Shown one piece after another: positions 19,075 through 28,413 of a DNA stretch of 64,000 nucleotides. The notes beneath the pieces are model-generated. The model saw only the letters and a list, made by a program, of their open reading frames with translations, was not told the DNA's origin and searched no databases. Source of the DNA: Prevotella jejuni (GTDB taxonomy: Bacteria > Bacteroidota > Bacteroidia > Bacteroidales > Bacteroidaceae); contig NZ_FZNZ01000022.1 in the NCBI RefSeq assembly GCF_900187995.1, positions 1-64,000 of the forward strand, written 5' to 3'. The translations under genes were made by a program, and so were the position numbers. Positions within the stretch are counted from its first letter, which is position 1; each line of letters starts with the position of its first letter.

Positions 19075-19265
19075 CGACCTTTCTGTCAACTATTTTCGCT
19101 CCTCTCATGTCTAATATATGCTCGTCATAGTTTAAGAAGACGCTCTTCAATGTTTAAGAACATGCCCTTCTTGCGTGTTGAAGACGCCTTTCTATGGTCA
19201 AGAGAAGCATCTTCTTTGAGGTTATATGTAATATCTTGATTTGTTGTATGTTACAAAGTCGTATT
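19075..19265 (+). repeat. Dispersed hairpin-rich repeat, copy 2 of 4
   Basis: The segments AAGAACATGCCCTTCTTGC and GTGTTGAAGACGCC match copy 1, and the right part (ATGTAATATCTTGATTTGTT) is also related. The second hairpin arm is eroded here. Confidence 0.68.
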
Positions 19266-19510
19266 TAAGAGATAATATACTTCTACTTAGAGAGAGTTCA
19301 GTTTGATGCAATGTAGTGATTTTTTACGAATACATAGGGCGCTTAGAAGCGTCGAGTGATAGTTTTCTTGTAAGTAGGAGAAGGTGGTTTTTCTTCCTTT
19401 CCCTTCCTTGCAATGAGGAGTTTGATTACAGAGTTACCCCCATAGAAGATGTTGATGAGGCTAAAAAAGGTGCTGTTATGCGTATCATTCATTAATGGGC
19501 AGGTGGGAAT

Positions 19511-19551
19511 AAAACAATGCCCATAACCCTTGTTCTTGGGTTATGGGCATT
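19511..19551 (-). terminator. Terminator of the helicase gene
   Basis: AATGCCCATAACCC (19516-19529) pairs with GGGTTATGGGCATT (19538-19551) around an 8-base loop, with a short T-tract on the minus strand. Confidence 0.8.
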
Positions 19552-19578
19552 ATATAATAATGTGTAAGCACACTTGTT

Positions 19579-21300
19579 TTACTTCTTACCAAGTCCACGA
19601 AGCCACTTCAGAGGCTTTTTAATAAGCGCCTTCAAGCCTGATTCTTTGTTGGATGTTGATGGTAAATCCTCACGAATATCATATTTCGTACTCCTTCTTA
19701 CAGACTTGTCTTCTGGTGTACGCTGGCGGTTGTTACGTTTCTTACGCTTATTGTTAGGCTTCTTATTCTGCTGATTGGTAGTGTTTTCAGCATTGCCTTT
19801 ATTATTAGCAGGTTTTCTGTCATTGCGCTTCTCGTTCTCAGCTTTTGGCTGACGCTCCTGCTGCTTACCCTTATTCTGACGGTTTTTCTTCTTGTTTACT
19901 GGTTTACCCTCAGTTGCTGCAGGCTTGTTATCTTGCTGCTTTTGAGTTTTATTATTCTGTTTGTTACCAGCCTTACGCTCCTGTTGGTTCGCGTTGTTCT
20001 CGTCAACGTTGTTCTGTGTTTGTGGTGCAGGACGTCTGTTGCGCTGCTTGTTGTTTCCCTGTTTCTTGTCCTTGTGACTCTGATGGTCGCGGTCCTTACG
20101 GCGGCGGTTCTTGGCACTATTGCCACCCTTTTTAGGCTTTCCGTTGCTCTTATATTCTGGTCCTTCACCAAGGTCAGCTGGTAGTTGTCCCTTCTCAATC
20201 TCCTTCTCTAAGAATGATTCAATCTGTTGGAAGAAATAGATATCATCTTCGTTCACAAAGGTAATCGCCTTTCCGTCACGGTCAGCACGTGCTGTACGAC
20301 CGATGCGGTGTACGTAATCCTCTGCATCATGAGGTACATCATAGTTGATGACCATTGCTATGTCATCGATATCAATACCACGTGCAACGATGTCTGTAGC
20401 AACCAGTACATCTATTTGTCCGCTCTTGAACTTAAACATAACGTCATTGCGCTGTTCTTGATCGAGGTCGGAATGCATCTCACCACAGTTGATGTGCATA
20501 CGATTAAGCGATCCTGCAATCTGCTTTACCTTCTGTTTTGAACCCGAGAAGATAATGACACGCTTGAGATCGCCAGCCTTGAAGATATCCTTAATGATAC
20601 CCATCTTCTGTGTCTCATAGCATACGTAAGCTGTCTGCTGAATCTTCTCTGCAGGTTTACTAACAGCGAGTTTAATCTCAACAGGATTCTTTAGCAGTGT
20701 CTTAGCAAGTTCTTCTATCTTCTTAGGCATGGTAGCAGAGAACATAATTGTCTGACATGTAGCAGGTAATTTCTTAGCAATAGTCATAATGTCATCCGCA
20801 AAACCCATGTCGAGCATGCGGTCAGCTTCGTCCAGGATGAAGAAGCTCACCTTAGATAAGTCTACATTTCCAAGAGAGATATGAGAGATGAAACGGCCCG
20901 GTGTAGCAATCACTACGTCTGCTCCCAATGCGAGACTCTTCAACTCCTGGTCGTATCTATTACCATCATTACCGCCATAGACAGCAACACAAGATACACC
21001 ATTAAGATAGTAGGCAAAGCCCTGCATACCTTGATCAATCTGCTGTGCTAACTCGCGTGTAGGCGACATGATGACACAATTAATTGCTGACTCAGGGTAG
21101 CCACCATCAGCCAGTTTAGAGAGAACTGGGAGTAGGTAAGCCGCTGTTTTACCTGTTCCAGTCTGGGCAACACCCAATACGTCGTGTCCTCTTAATATCT
21201 CGGGAATGCACTTCTCCTGAACTGGAGTACATTCATCAAAACGCATGTCATATAGTGCGTCAAGTACGTTATCGTTTAAATCTAAATCTTCAAAATACAT
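19579..21300 (-). CDS. DEAD-box RNA helicase (RhlE-like) with long basic tail
   Basis: The 573-residue protein has a complete DEAD-box core: Q motif CTPVQEKCIP (24-33), Walker A AQTGTGKT (45-52), PTRELAQQ, LDEADRMLDMG, FSATMP and HRIGRTARADRDG. From about residue 375 to the end comes a low-complexity tail very rich in Asn, Gln, Lys and Arg, ending with a hydrophobic-basic tip (LIKKPLKWLRGLGKK). Such helicases remodel structured RNA in ribosome assembly, cold adaptation or decay; the tail probably binds RNA and may drive condensation (inference). It lies 60 bases downstream of the LptF/LptG-type gene and may be the last gene of the lon operon. Confidence 0.93.
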   Translation of the reverse strand: MYFEDLDLNDNVLDALYDMRFDECTPVQEKCIPEILRGHDVLGVAQTGTGKTAAYLLPVLSKLADGGYPESAINCVIMSPTRELAQQIDQGMQGFAYYLNGVSCVAVYGGNDGNRYDQELKSLALGADVVIATPGRFISHISLGNVDLSKVSFFILDEADRMLDMGFADDIMTIAKKLPATCQTIMFSATMPKKIEELAKTLLKNPVEIKLAVSKPAEKIQQTAYVCYETQKMGIIKDIFKAGDLKRVIIFSGSKQKVKQIAGSLNRMHINCGEMHSDLDQEQRNDVMFKFKSGQIDVLVATDIVARGIDIDDIAMVINYDVPHDAEDYVHRIGRTARADRDGKAITFVNEDDIYFFQQIESFLEKEIEKGQLPADLGEGPEYKSNGKPKKGGNSAKNRRRKDRDHQSHKDKKQGNNKQRNRRPAPQTQNNVDENNANQQERKAGNKQNNKTQKQQDNKPAATEGKPVNKKKNRQNKGKQQERQPKAENEKRNDRKPANNKGNAENTTNQQNKKPNNKRKKRNNRQRTPEDKSVRRSTKYDIREDLPSTSNKESGLKALIKKPLKWLRGLGKK

Positions 21301-21360
21301 ATTCTACTGTTTTGCCCTTCTTCAATGAGGGTAGTTTTTACTTTTGTTTTGTCCGCCTTA

Positions 21361-22578
21361 TTAACTTGGTGCATGCCTATAGCAGAAGTAGGCGATGATA
21401 GCAAAGATAATATTTGGTATCCACGCTGCCAATATAGGCGGTGTGTCATCCTTAATAGCAAAGGTTGCTGAAACGGTTTGGAGCATGATATAGCCGAAAC
21501 TCAAAGCCAAACCGATTCCAAGATAGAGTCCCATTCCACCTTTCCTCTTACGTGAAGAGAGGGAGAGACCGATGATAGTTAGGATGAAGGAGGAGAACGA
21601 CATTGCTATTCGCTTGTGGAACTCAACTTCATACTGTACCACATTACCAGAACCACGGCTGGTCTGCTTGGAGATATAGTTTAGTAGTTCTGGGGAGGTA
21701 AAGGTCTCCTGTTGACCTTTAGAATAGACAAGGTCGGTCGGTTCCATGAGTAGAACGGTGTCCTTTGAGGCTCCGCTTTGGATATGCTCCTTTAGTCCTT
21801 TCAGTGTACGTATCTTCCAATTGCTAACCTTCCAATGATACTTTGTGTCAGCAACGGTATCATACTGAATCTCCATTGCAGTCATGTGGCTAACAATCTT
21901 CTTGTTTTTAGTCTTTACAAGTGAGAACCCATAGCCCCGTTTATACTGGTCGTCGTAATGCTGAATATAAGCGGTAGTATTCTTTGCAACAAACAGTTGT
22001 ACGTTCTCTGCCGATGTGTTCTTTTTAGAATTACGATAGAGAGACTCAAAGTTTTGGCGAATAACAGTCCCATGAGGTATCACAAAGCTGTTAAGATAGA
22101 ATGTTAAGCCTGCGATGAGCACACATGATATCATGTAGGGACGCATCAGTCGTCTGATGGAAACGCCAGCTGCCATCATTGAAATAATCTCAGAGTTACC
22201 TGCCAGTTTAGAAGTAAAGAAGATAACTGCAATGAATACGAATAGTGGAGAGAAGAGATTGGAATAGTAAGGGACGAAGTTGGCGTAGTAATCAAAGATG
22301 ATTGCTCGCCATGGAGCATGATATTGCGTGAACTTAGAGAGGTTCTCGTTGAAGTCGAACACAATAGCAATGGAGATAATCAATAAGATAGCATAGATGT
22401 ATGTACCTATGAATTTCTTAATGATATACCAGTCCAGAATACCAATATAACGAGAAGGGGAGAGCATCTGAAGTAGATGTCCTACCTTCTTCAAGACAGG
22501 AAAGCGTGCAATAACACGTTGCCCGAAATGATTAATCAGTTTCTTAACTTTATCAACAATCTCTTTAACCTTACTCAT
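21361..22578 (-). CDS. LptF/LptG-family permease (YjgP/YjgQ)
   Basis: The 405-residue inner-membrane protein is one of the paired subunits that, with LptB, extract lipopolysaccharide from the inner membrane. The family features are seen: an N-terminal pair of membrane helices (LDWYIIKKFIGTYIYAILLI), the FVPYYSNLFSPLFVFIAVIF segment, a periplasmic beta-jellyroll middle and three C-terminal membrane helices. Whether it is LptF or LptG cannot be decided here. The first 40 residues are an extra basic segment. It follows tgt by 11 bases, so the two are co-transcribed. Confidence 0.9.
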   Translation of the reverse strand: MSKVKEIVDKVKKLINHFGQRVIARFPVLKKVGHLLQMLSPSRYIGILDWYIIKKFIGTYIYAILLIISIAIVFDFNENLSKFTQYHAPWRAIIFDYYANFVPYYSNLFSPLFVFIAVIFFTSKLAGNSEIISMMAAGVSIRRLMRPYMISCVLIAGLTFYLNSFVIPHGTVIRQNFESLYRNSKKNTSAENVQLFVAKNTTAYIQHYDDQYKRGYGFSLVKTKNKKIVSHMTAMEIQYDTVADTKYHWKVSNWKIRTLKGLKEHIQSGASKDTVLLMEPTDLVYSKGQQETFTSPELLNYISKQTSRGSGNVVQYEVEFHKRIAMSFSSFILTIIGLSLSSRKRKGGMGLYLGIGLALSFGYIMLQTVSATFAIKDDTPPILAAWIPNIIFAIIAYFCYRHAPS

Positions 22579-22589
22579 TTGGTTTCTTC

Positions 22590-23717
22590 TTAAATTCTTC
22601 TTCCTAACTGTTCAATGACAGAAGCTTTCCACTGTACGAAGTCACCTTGCTCAATATGTGTACGTGCATCCGTTACGAGACGGAGATAGAATGCAAGGTT
22701 ATGGATGCTGGCAATCTGCATTGCGAGCAATTCTCCTGCCTTGAAGAGATGATGGAGATAGGCTTTACTTGTGATAATATCAATATCACAGCCATCAGGA
22801 TCAATCGGTGAGAAATCATTTTCCCACTTCTTATTCTTCATGTTCATCGTACCATTGTAGGTGAAGAGCATTGCATTACGGCCGTTACGGGTAGGCATAA
22901 CACAATCAAACATATCCACACCGCGTTCAATAGCTTCAAGAATGTTCTGTGGTGTACCAACTCCCATCAGGTAACGAGGCTTGTCCTTTGGAAGAATCTC
23001 ATTGACAACTTCAATCATCTCATACATTACCTCTGTTGGTTCACCAACTGCCAAGCCACCGATAGCATTACCATCTGCACCCTTATCAGCCACAAACTTC
23101 GCCGCTTCACGGCGTAAGTCCTTGTAAGTACAGCCTTGAACGATAGGGAAGAGACTCTGGTTATGACCGTAGAGCGGCTCCGTCTCGTTGAAACGTTTAA
23201 TACATCTGTCAAGCCAACGTTGCGTTAGTTGCAAACTCTTCTTGGCATATTGGTAGTCACTCTGCCCTGGAGGGCACTCGTCGAAAGCCATCATGATATC
23301 GGCACCAATGATTCGTTCGGTGTCCATCACGTTCTCTGGTGTGAAGATATGCTTAGAACCATCGATGTGACTTCTGAACTCACAGCCCTCTTCTGACAGT
23401 TTGCGAATACCTGTCAATGAGAAAACTTGGAAGCCACCAGAGTCTGTCAGGATTGGACGATCCCAACCATTGAAACCATGCAGACCACCTGCAGCCTTGA
23501 TGATATCAAGTCCTGGACGCAGGTAAAGGTGATAGGTATTACCTAAGATAATCTGTGCCTTAACTTGTTTTCGCAACTCCTCAAAGTGTACACCCTTAAC
23601 AGAACCGACGGTACCAACAGGCATAAAGATAGGAGTCTTTATCTGTCCGTGGTCGGTTGTGATGATACCTGTGCGGGCATCACTGGCATTATCTGTATGC
23701 TGAAGCTCAAATGTCAT
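22590..23717 (-). CDS. tgt: tRNA-guanine transglycosylase (Tgt)
   Basis: This enzyme exchanges guanine-34 for a queuine precursor in tRNAs with GUN anticodons. The 375-residue product has DSGGFQVF (D92), the FDECPPG segment (D146) and the nucleophile region MFDCVMPTRNGRNA (D271). The usual zinc motif CxCxxC is not present: the segment reads GCDIDIITSKAYLHH, with C310 kept but isoleucines at 312 and 315. The His of the site (H339, SIHN) remains. The zinc site may thus be lost or altered. The ATG overlaps the lon stop by one base (TAATG), showing tight coupling. Confidence 0.94.
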   Translation of the reverse strand: MTFELQHTDNASDARTGIITTDHGQIKTPIFMPVGTVGSVKGVHFEELRKQVKAQIILGNTYHLYLRPGLDIIKAAGGLHGFNGWDRPILTDSGGFQVFSLTGIRKLSEEGCEFRSHIDGSKHIFTPENVMDTERIIGADIMMAFDECPPGQSDYQYAKKSLQLTQRWLDRCIKRFNETEPLYGHNQSLFPIVQGCTYKDLRREAAKFVADKGADGNAIGGLAVGEPTEVMYEMIEVVNEILPKDKPRYLMGVGTPQNILEAIERGVDMFDCVMPTRNGRNAMLFTYNGTMNMKNKKWENDFSPIDPDGCDIDIITSKAYLHHLFKAGELLAMQIASIHNLAFYLRLVTDARTHIEQGDFVQWKASVIEQLGRRI

Positions 23718-26182
23718 TATTTTGTTTCCTCCTTCTTTTCTTCAACAATCGTAAAGTCTACAGGGCGTTCTACCTTTTCATCGGTCAAAGCAAAGTCCCA
23801 TACCTGCTGAATGTTCTCAACAAAGTGGAATTGAAGTCCCTTACGATAAACCTCAGGAATCTCCTCAACATCCTTCTTATTCTCTGAACACATCACGATA
23901 TCAGTAATTCCTGCACGTTTAGCAGCAAGTATCTTCTCCTTGATACCACCCACTGGAAGAACCTTACCACGTAGGGTTATCTCACCCGTCATAGCTGTGT
24001 TCTTACGCACCTTGCGCTGTGTGAGTGCTGAAGCAATACTTGTTGCAATGGTGATACCAGCTGAAGGACCATCCTTCGGAGTTGCTCCTTCTGGTACGTG
24101 GATATGGATATTCCACTGTTCAAAGATGCGATAATCAACGTTCAATGCGCTGATATGTGCCTTGACATACTCCAATGCAATGACAGCAGACTCTTTCATG
24201 ACATCACCAAGGTTACCAGTCAGGGTTAACTTACCCGCTTTACCCTTAGAAAGTGAGGTTTCAATAAAGAGAATCTCACCGCCAACACTGGTCCATGCAA
24301 GACCTGTTACCACACCAGCATATTTGTTGCCCTGGTAGATATCACGTGTGAAAGGTGGCTTACCTAATAGATCTTCCAACTTATCTGGTGTAATCTTCGT
24401 ATAAGGAAGTTGCTTGTCCATTGCCTGCTTGAAAGCCAACTTGCGCATAGCTTTGTTGATTTGCTTCTCAAGTTGACGCACACCACTTTCGCGAGTATAG
24501 CTTTCGATAATCTTCTCCAGCGTTGCCTTGGCAAACTTTGGCTTCTCTTCTAACTGGTCTAAACCTGTGTTTTCGAGTTCTTTTGGTACGAGGTGGCGCT
24601 TTGCTATCTCTACCTTTTCTTCCGTGATATAGCCTGAAACCTCGATAAGTTCCATACGATCGAGTAGTGGACGTGGGATTGTATTGATGTCATTGGCCGT
24701 TGCAATGAATAAGACCTTTGATAAATCGTAGTCCATATCCAAGTAATTATCGTGGAAAGCATTGTTCTGCTCAGGGTCGAGAACCTCCAATAAGGCTGAT
24801 GAAGGGTCGCCGTTAACAGTGTTCTGAGTAACTTTGTCAATCTCGTCAAGAATGAAAACAGGATTTGATGAGCCTGCCTTTTGAATATTCTTGATGATAC
24901 GTCCAGGCATAGCACCAATGTAAGTCTTACGATGTCCTCGGATTTCTGACTCATCATGGAGGCCACCTAATGACACACGAACATACTTACGTTTCATAGC
25001 TTCGGCTATACTCTTGCCCAAACTGGTCTTACCAACACCCGGAGGACCGTAAAGACAGAGGATTGGTGACTTTAGATTGCCACGCAACTGAAGGACGGCA
25101 ATGTATTCAAGGATACGTTCCTTCACCTTGTCCATGCCATAGTGATCTTTGTCAAGAATACGTTTCGCACGCTTCAAATCAAGGTCGTCTTTGGTATATT
25201 CATCCCAAGGCAGACTAACCATTGTGCGCAAGTAGTTTACTTGTACACTATAGTCAGGACTTTGTGGATTTAATGTTTCGAGTTTGTCTAATTCCTTTTG
25301 GAAAACTTTAGCAACCTCTTCTGGCCACTTTTTGTTCTTTGCCTTCTCAAGCAACTCCTTCTTGTCAGGTGCAGAATCGCCATCCCCTAACTCCTCCTTA
25401 ATATTCTTAATCTGCTGATGCAGGAAGTATTCGCGCTGCTGCTCATCGAGATCTTCACGTGTCTTAGAGCGTATGTCTTGGCGAAGATGCTGGAATTGTA
25501 TTTCACGATTTAGCACCTTCATCAATGAGAATAAGCGATCCTTGATAGAGTTTTCTTCCAACATTTGAATCTTGTCAGTCACAGGGAATGGCATTGTTGA
25601 GCAAATATAATTCACTGCAATGACAGGATTATTAATGTTGTCAAGTGCGAATTGTGAATCGTCTGGAATGTCGTCACTACCATGGATATATTCCTTTACG
25701 ACCACCTTCATGTCTTCTACTGCTGTAGAAAACTCTTTGTCCTTTTCAGGCTCAGCCTCTTCTGGTATAGCCACAGTGTATCCCTTCATGTAAGGTGTTG
25801 TTGTTGTAATCTTCTTTATCTTACACTTGCCAAGACCTTGCAATATCACTGTGCGGTTATTACCTTCGTAATTACCAGGCATATCAAAGGCACGAACGAA
25901 GCGTGCATAGATACCTGTCGTATAGATGTCGTCCTCTTGAGGCTCGTTAATGTTGCTATCTTTCTGACTGACAATCGCTATGATTGTGTTTGGATTCTCT
26001 TCCAAGTGTCTAACAAGTTCTAATGTTGGCTTCCTTCCAACGAGGATAGGGGAGAGAATCCCAGGGAACATAACGAGGTTACGGGTTACGAAAACGGGTA
26101 TCTCGCCGTCGACCTGTATGTCTAACTTTGGCATATCACCCTCGTAATCAGTAATCATTTGAATAGAGCTATTTTGTTTCAT
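23717..26182 (-). CDS. lon: ATP-dependent protease Lon
   Basis: This is a cytoplasmic AAA+ protease that degrades misfolded and short-lived proteins. The 821-residue protein has the N-terminal LON substrate domain (about 25-230), a coiled-coil middle, Walker A GPPGVGKT at 379-386, Walker [10 protein letters not shown] at 442-450, and the proteolytic dyad S707 (DGPSAGIT) and K750 (GGIKEK), spaced 43 residues apart as in E. coli Lon. It is the first gene of a lon-tgt-lptF/G operon. A TACCTTTG -7 box lies at 26212-26219; no groES-type palindrome is seen here. Confidence 0.97.
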   Translation of the reverse strand: MKQNSSIQMITDYEGDMPKLDIQVDGEIPVFVTRNLVMFPGILSPILVGRKPTLELVRHLEENPNTIIAIVSQKDSNINEPQEDDIYTTGIYARFVRAFDMPGNYEGNNRTVILQGLGKCKIKKITTTTPYMKGYTVAIPEEAEPEKDKEFSTAVEDMKVVVKEYIHGSDDIPDDSQFALDNINNPVIAVNYICSTMPFPVTDKIQMLEENSIKDRLFSLMKVLNREIQFQHLRQDIRSKTREDLDEQQREYFLHQQIKNIKEELGDGDSAPDKKELLEKAKNKKWPEEVAKVFQKELDKLETLNPQSPDYSVQVNYLRTMVSLPWDEYTKDDLDLKRAKRILDKDHYGMDKVKERILEYIAVLQLRGNLKSPILCLYGPPGVGKTSLGKSIAEAMKRKYVRVSLGGLHDESEIRGHRKTYIGAMPGRIIKNIQKAGSSNPVFILDEIDKVTQNTVNGDPSSALLEVLDPEQNNAFHDNYLDMDYDLSKVLFIATANDINTIPRPLLDRMELIEVSGYITEEKVEIAKRHLVPKELENTGLDQLEEKPKFAKATLEKIIESYTRESGVRQLEKQINKAMRKLAFKQAMDKQLPYTKITPDKLEDLLGKPPFTRDIYQGNKYAGVVTGLAWTSVGGEILFIETSLSKGKAGKLTLTGNLGDVMKESAVIALEYVKAHISALNVDYRIFEQWNIHIHVPEGATPKDGPSAGITIATSIASALTQRKVRKNTAMTGEITLRGKVLPVGGIKEKILAAKRAGITDIVMCSENKKDVEEIPEVYRKGLQFHFVENIQQVWDFALTDEKVERPVDFTIVEEKKEETK

Positions 26183-26211
26183 AAAGTTCTTTTATACCTA
26201 CTTTTAGCTTG

Positions 26212-26219
26212 CAAAGGTA
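26212..26219 (-). promoter_or_regulatory. -7 box of the lon operon
   Basis: TACCTTTG on the minus strand, 30 bases before the lon ATG. The -33 region holds only a weak match (CTTTC). Confidence 0.5.
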
Positions 26220-26456
26220 CAAAATAAAACCGAAAGACTGAAAGAATAATTGTGCTTTAATTGGCTCTCTCGTAAAAAGACTGGTTTATATGCGTGAAGA
26301 GATGGTGGTTAGGATGAGTTGCAATGTAAATAAGAAAAACTGTTTTTCGGGGCTTTAAGCTTGCTGTTTGATATGGTTAAACAGCATATATAACAACGCA
26401 TAAGCTCTTTGAGATAGATGGTAATGTTTTTACCTTATTGTCTATCTACTTCATGC

Positions 26457-27167
26457 CTACTTGATGTAGAATTCTTGTGTAATATTTTGATACCATTCTG
26501 TGCGTGTCCCCTTATCGGTGGTCAGCACTTGTTCTTCCGTCTCACATTGTTTAGTAGCGTCCTTCCCAAATTCTATTAAGCAGCGTTTAGCTGGTTTTGA
26601 AGATTTAGTCTTAATGTTTACAAGCTTCAATACTGATAATCCGTTAAATATAGCTTCTGCTTCAAGTATATCTTTGTTGTCGTAGGGAATGATAATGGAG
26701 AGCGTTCCCTTTGTTTTAAGGAGCCTCTTAGCATGATAAATAAGTTCTTGAGGAGAGAGGGAATCAGCATGCCTTGCAGTCGTTCTTGACTGTAAAGGAT
26801 TTTTTAATGAGTTGATGAAATATGGCGGATTACAGACGATTGCATCATAAACGCCCTCAGTACAGGTTTCATGACATAGCTGATAGTCTTGTAGACAACA
26901 ATTGATGATGTTTATTCTATCGTTGAACGGAGATTGTGAAACGTTAAGCTGAGCATCCTCGAAAGCTCCTTTGTCTATCTCTATAGCGTCAATGTCGGCT
27001 AAAGGAAAACGTTGAGCCATCATGAGAGCGATGAGTCCTGTCCCTGTTCCGATGTCAAGAATCTTCTTACCTCCTTGTGCCCAAGCTCCAAGCAATACCC
27101 CATCTGTCCCGACCTTCATGGCCGTGTGGTTGTCAACGATATGGAATTGCTTAAAAGTAAAGCCCAT
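26457..27167 (-). CDS. trmN6: tRNA1(Val) adenine-37 N6-methyltransferase (TrmN6/YfiC-like)
   Basis: The 236-residue Rossmann-fold methyltransferase has an S-adenosylmethionine loop DIGTGTGL (38-45), an acidic EIDKGA strand end near 63 and the catalytic NPPYF motif (113-117) of N6-adenine methyltransferases. The start FTFKQFHI matches the YfiC/TrmN6 group, which modifies A37 of tRNA1(Val). It lies 19 bases downstream of the lipid-kinase gene. Length is as expected. A related methyltransferase specificity is possible but less likely. Confidence 0.88.
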   Translation of the reverse strand: MGFTFKQFHIVDNHTAMKVGTDGVLLGAWAQGGKKILDIGTGTGLIALMMAQRFPLADIDAIEIDKGAFEDAQLNVSQSPFNDRINIINCCLQDYQLCHETCTEGVYDAIVCNPPYFINSLKNPLQSRTTARHADSLSPQELIYHAKRLLKTKGTLSIIIPYDNKDILEAEAIFNGLSVLKLVNIKTKSSKPAKRCLIEFGKDATKQCETEEQVLTTDKGTRTEWYQNITQEFYIK

Positions 27168-27186
27168 GCGCCTTGTTATGGAGTTT

Positions 27187-28218
27187 CTATATATTCAGTT
27201 TGCGAAGCAGATTCTTATTGATTGCCTGTACTTTTCTACTTTGTTTGGTAAGGTCTTGTCTCATCAAGTCAAAGTTGTAGAATATCTCAGAAAAGGCTGT
27301 TTGTAACATATTTGGTTGTCTACAGTCCTTCCCACCCTTAGGGTTAACAATGATGTTTATGCCTTTAGGAACAATAGAAATATCCACATCTGCACTTGAT
27401 GTAATAGGGTCGCCATCATAGTGAATGATACCTTCGCTCTTACGATGTATGTGTATATGCTTGGACCTGAAGGTCTTTATCTTCAGATTCTTATCTAATG
27501 TCTTATTGAAAAGTTCTATGGCAACTTGTGGCGCATCGATGAGGTCGAATGGTTCCATTATGATAACATCTAACAGTCCGTCGCTCATTGATGCCTGAGG
27601 AGCGATGTATGCATTGTTACCATACTGTGAGGCATTGGCTACAGAGACGAGGAAGGCCTTATAGCTATGCGTTCCGTCTTCATCTTCAATGACGTAAGTT
27701 TCAGGCTCATAACGCAATCCCTCCTCAAGAACCTTCTGCATATAAGTGATAGGACCACGTTTCCCAGCTTCTGCAAACTTCATAGAAATAAATGCATCGA
27801 AGCCCATTCCGCAGGTGCAAAAGAATGGATGTTCGTTAATGATACCGTAGTCAAGTTTCTTAATATCGCAGTAGTTTAGAATGTCAATACACTTCTTAAG
27901 GTTCATGGGTAGGTTTAGGTGTCTGGCAAGTCCATTGCCAGAGCCACACGGAAGAATGCCCATTGCCGTGTCTGTTTGGGTCAATGCTCTTCCAACTTCG
28001 TTGACTGTACCATCTCCGCCTACAGCAACAACAATATCAACACCATCTTTTGCCGCTTCCTTTGCGAGCTCAGTTGCATGGCTAGCATAACTTGTTTCTG
28101 CTATGCAATAGTCAAACCTATCTTTATCGAGCCGTTCTTCAATAAGGCCAGGAATGCCTGCTTTACTGACTGTACCCGATATTGGGTTTAGGATAAAAGT
28201 TATTTTTTTCTTATTCAT
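27187..28218 (-). CDS. YegS/DagK-type lipid kinase
   Basis: The 343-residue protein belongs to the diacylglycerol/sphingosine kinase catalytic family: NPISG at 11-15, GGDGTVNEV at 67-75, LPCGSGNGLARH at 89-100 and a C-terminal beta-rich lid ending in IIVNPKGGKD. It phosphorylates a lipid hydroxyl. Its divergent neighbour is a serine palmitoyltransferase, so a sphingoid base, ceramide or diacylglycerol are all plausible substrates; the first two are inference from context. trmN6 follows 19 bases downstream. A TATCTTTG -7 box lies at 28252-28259. Confidence 0.88.
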   Translation of the reverse strand: MNKKKITFILNPISGTVSKAGIPGLIEERLDKDRFDYCIAETSYASHATELAKEAAKDGVDIVVAVGGDGTVNEVGRALTQTDTAMGILPCGSGNGLARHLNLPMNLKKCIDILNYCDIKKLDYGIINEHPFFCTCGMGFDAFISMKFAEAGKRGPITYMQKVLEEGLRYEPETYVIEDEDGTHSYKAFLVSVANASQYGNNAYIAPQASMSDGLLDVIIMEPFDLIDAPQVAIELFNKTLDKNLKIKTFRSKHIHIHRKSEGIIHYDGDPITSSADVDISIVPKGINIIVNPKGGKDCRQPNMLQTAFSEIFYNFDLMRQDLTKQSRKVQAINKNLLRKLNI

Positions 28219-28251
28219 TGTGCCAAATAATCAGCGCATAGTTTATTTGTA

Positions 28252-28361
28252 CAAAGATACATATTTGTTGGTTATATCGAGGAGATTAAGAGAGTAAAAA
28301 TGTTTAAAAACCACTTTTCTAATCAAAAAGACTTTTTTGTCATTCTAAATTAGTATCTTTG
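28252..28361. promoter_or_regulatory. Divergent -7 boxes for the lipid kinase and spt
   Basis: TATCTTTG occurs on the minus strand at 28252-28259 and on the plus strand at 28354-28361. Neither has a good TTTG at 19-21 bases; the nearest on the + strand (28336-28339) is only 14 bases away. The two genes may thus need an activator, or the -33 boxes are degenerate. Confidence 0.5.
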
Positions 28362-28413
28362 CAGCCTGAAAATAATATTTAAGTAGTCATTGACTACACC
28401 ATATTAAAAAATA

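Larger units (their letters stand above)
18330..19510. other. Non-coding gap with two dispersed repeats
   Basis: About 1.2 kb of AT-rich DNA carries no convincing gene. It holds a TGTCA repeat (18664-18757) and a hairpin-rich repeat (19075-19265), the same pair of families as in the 11-12 kb gap. Confidence 0.6.
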
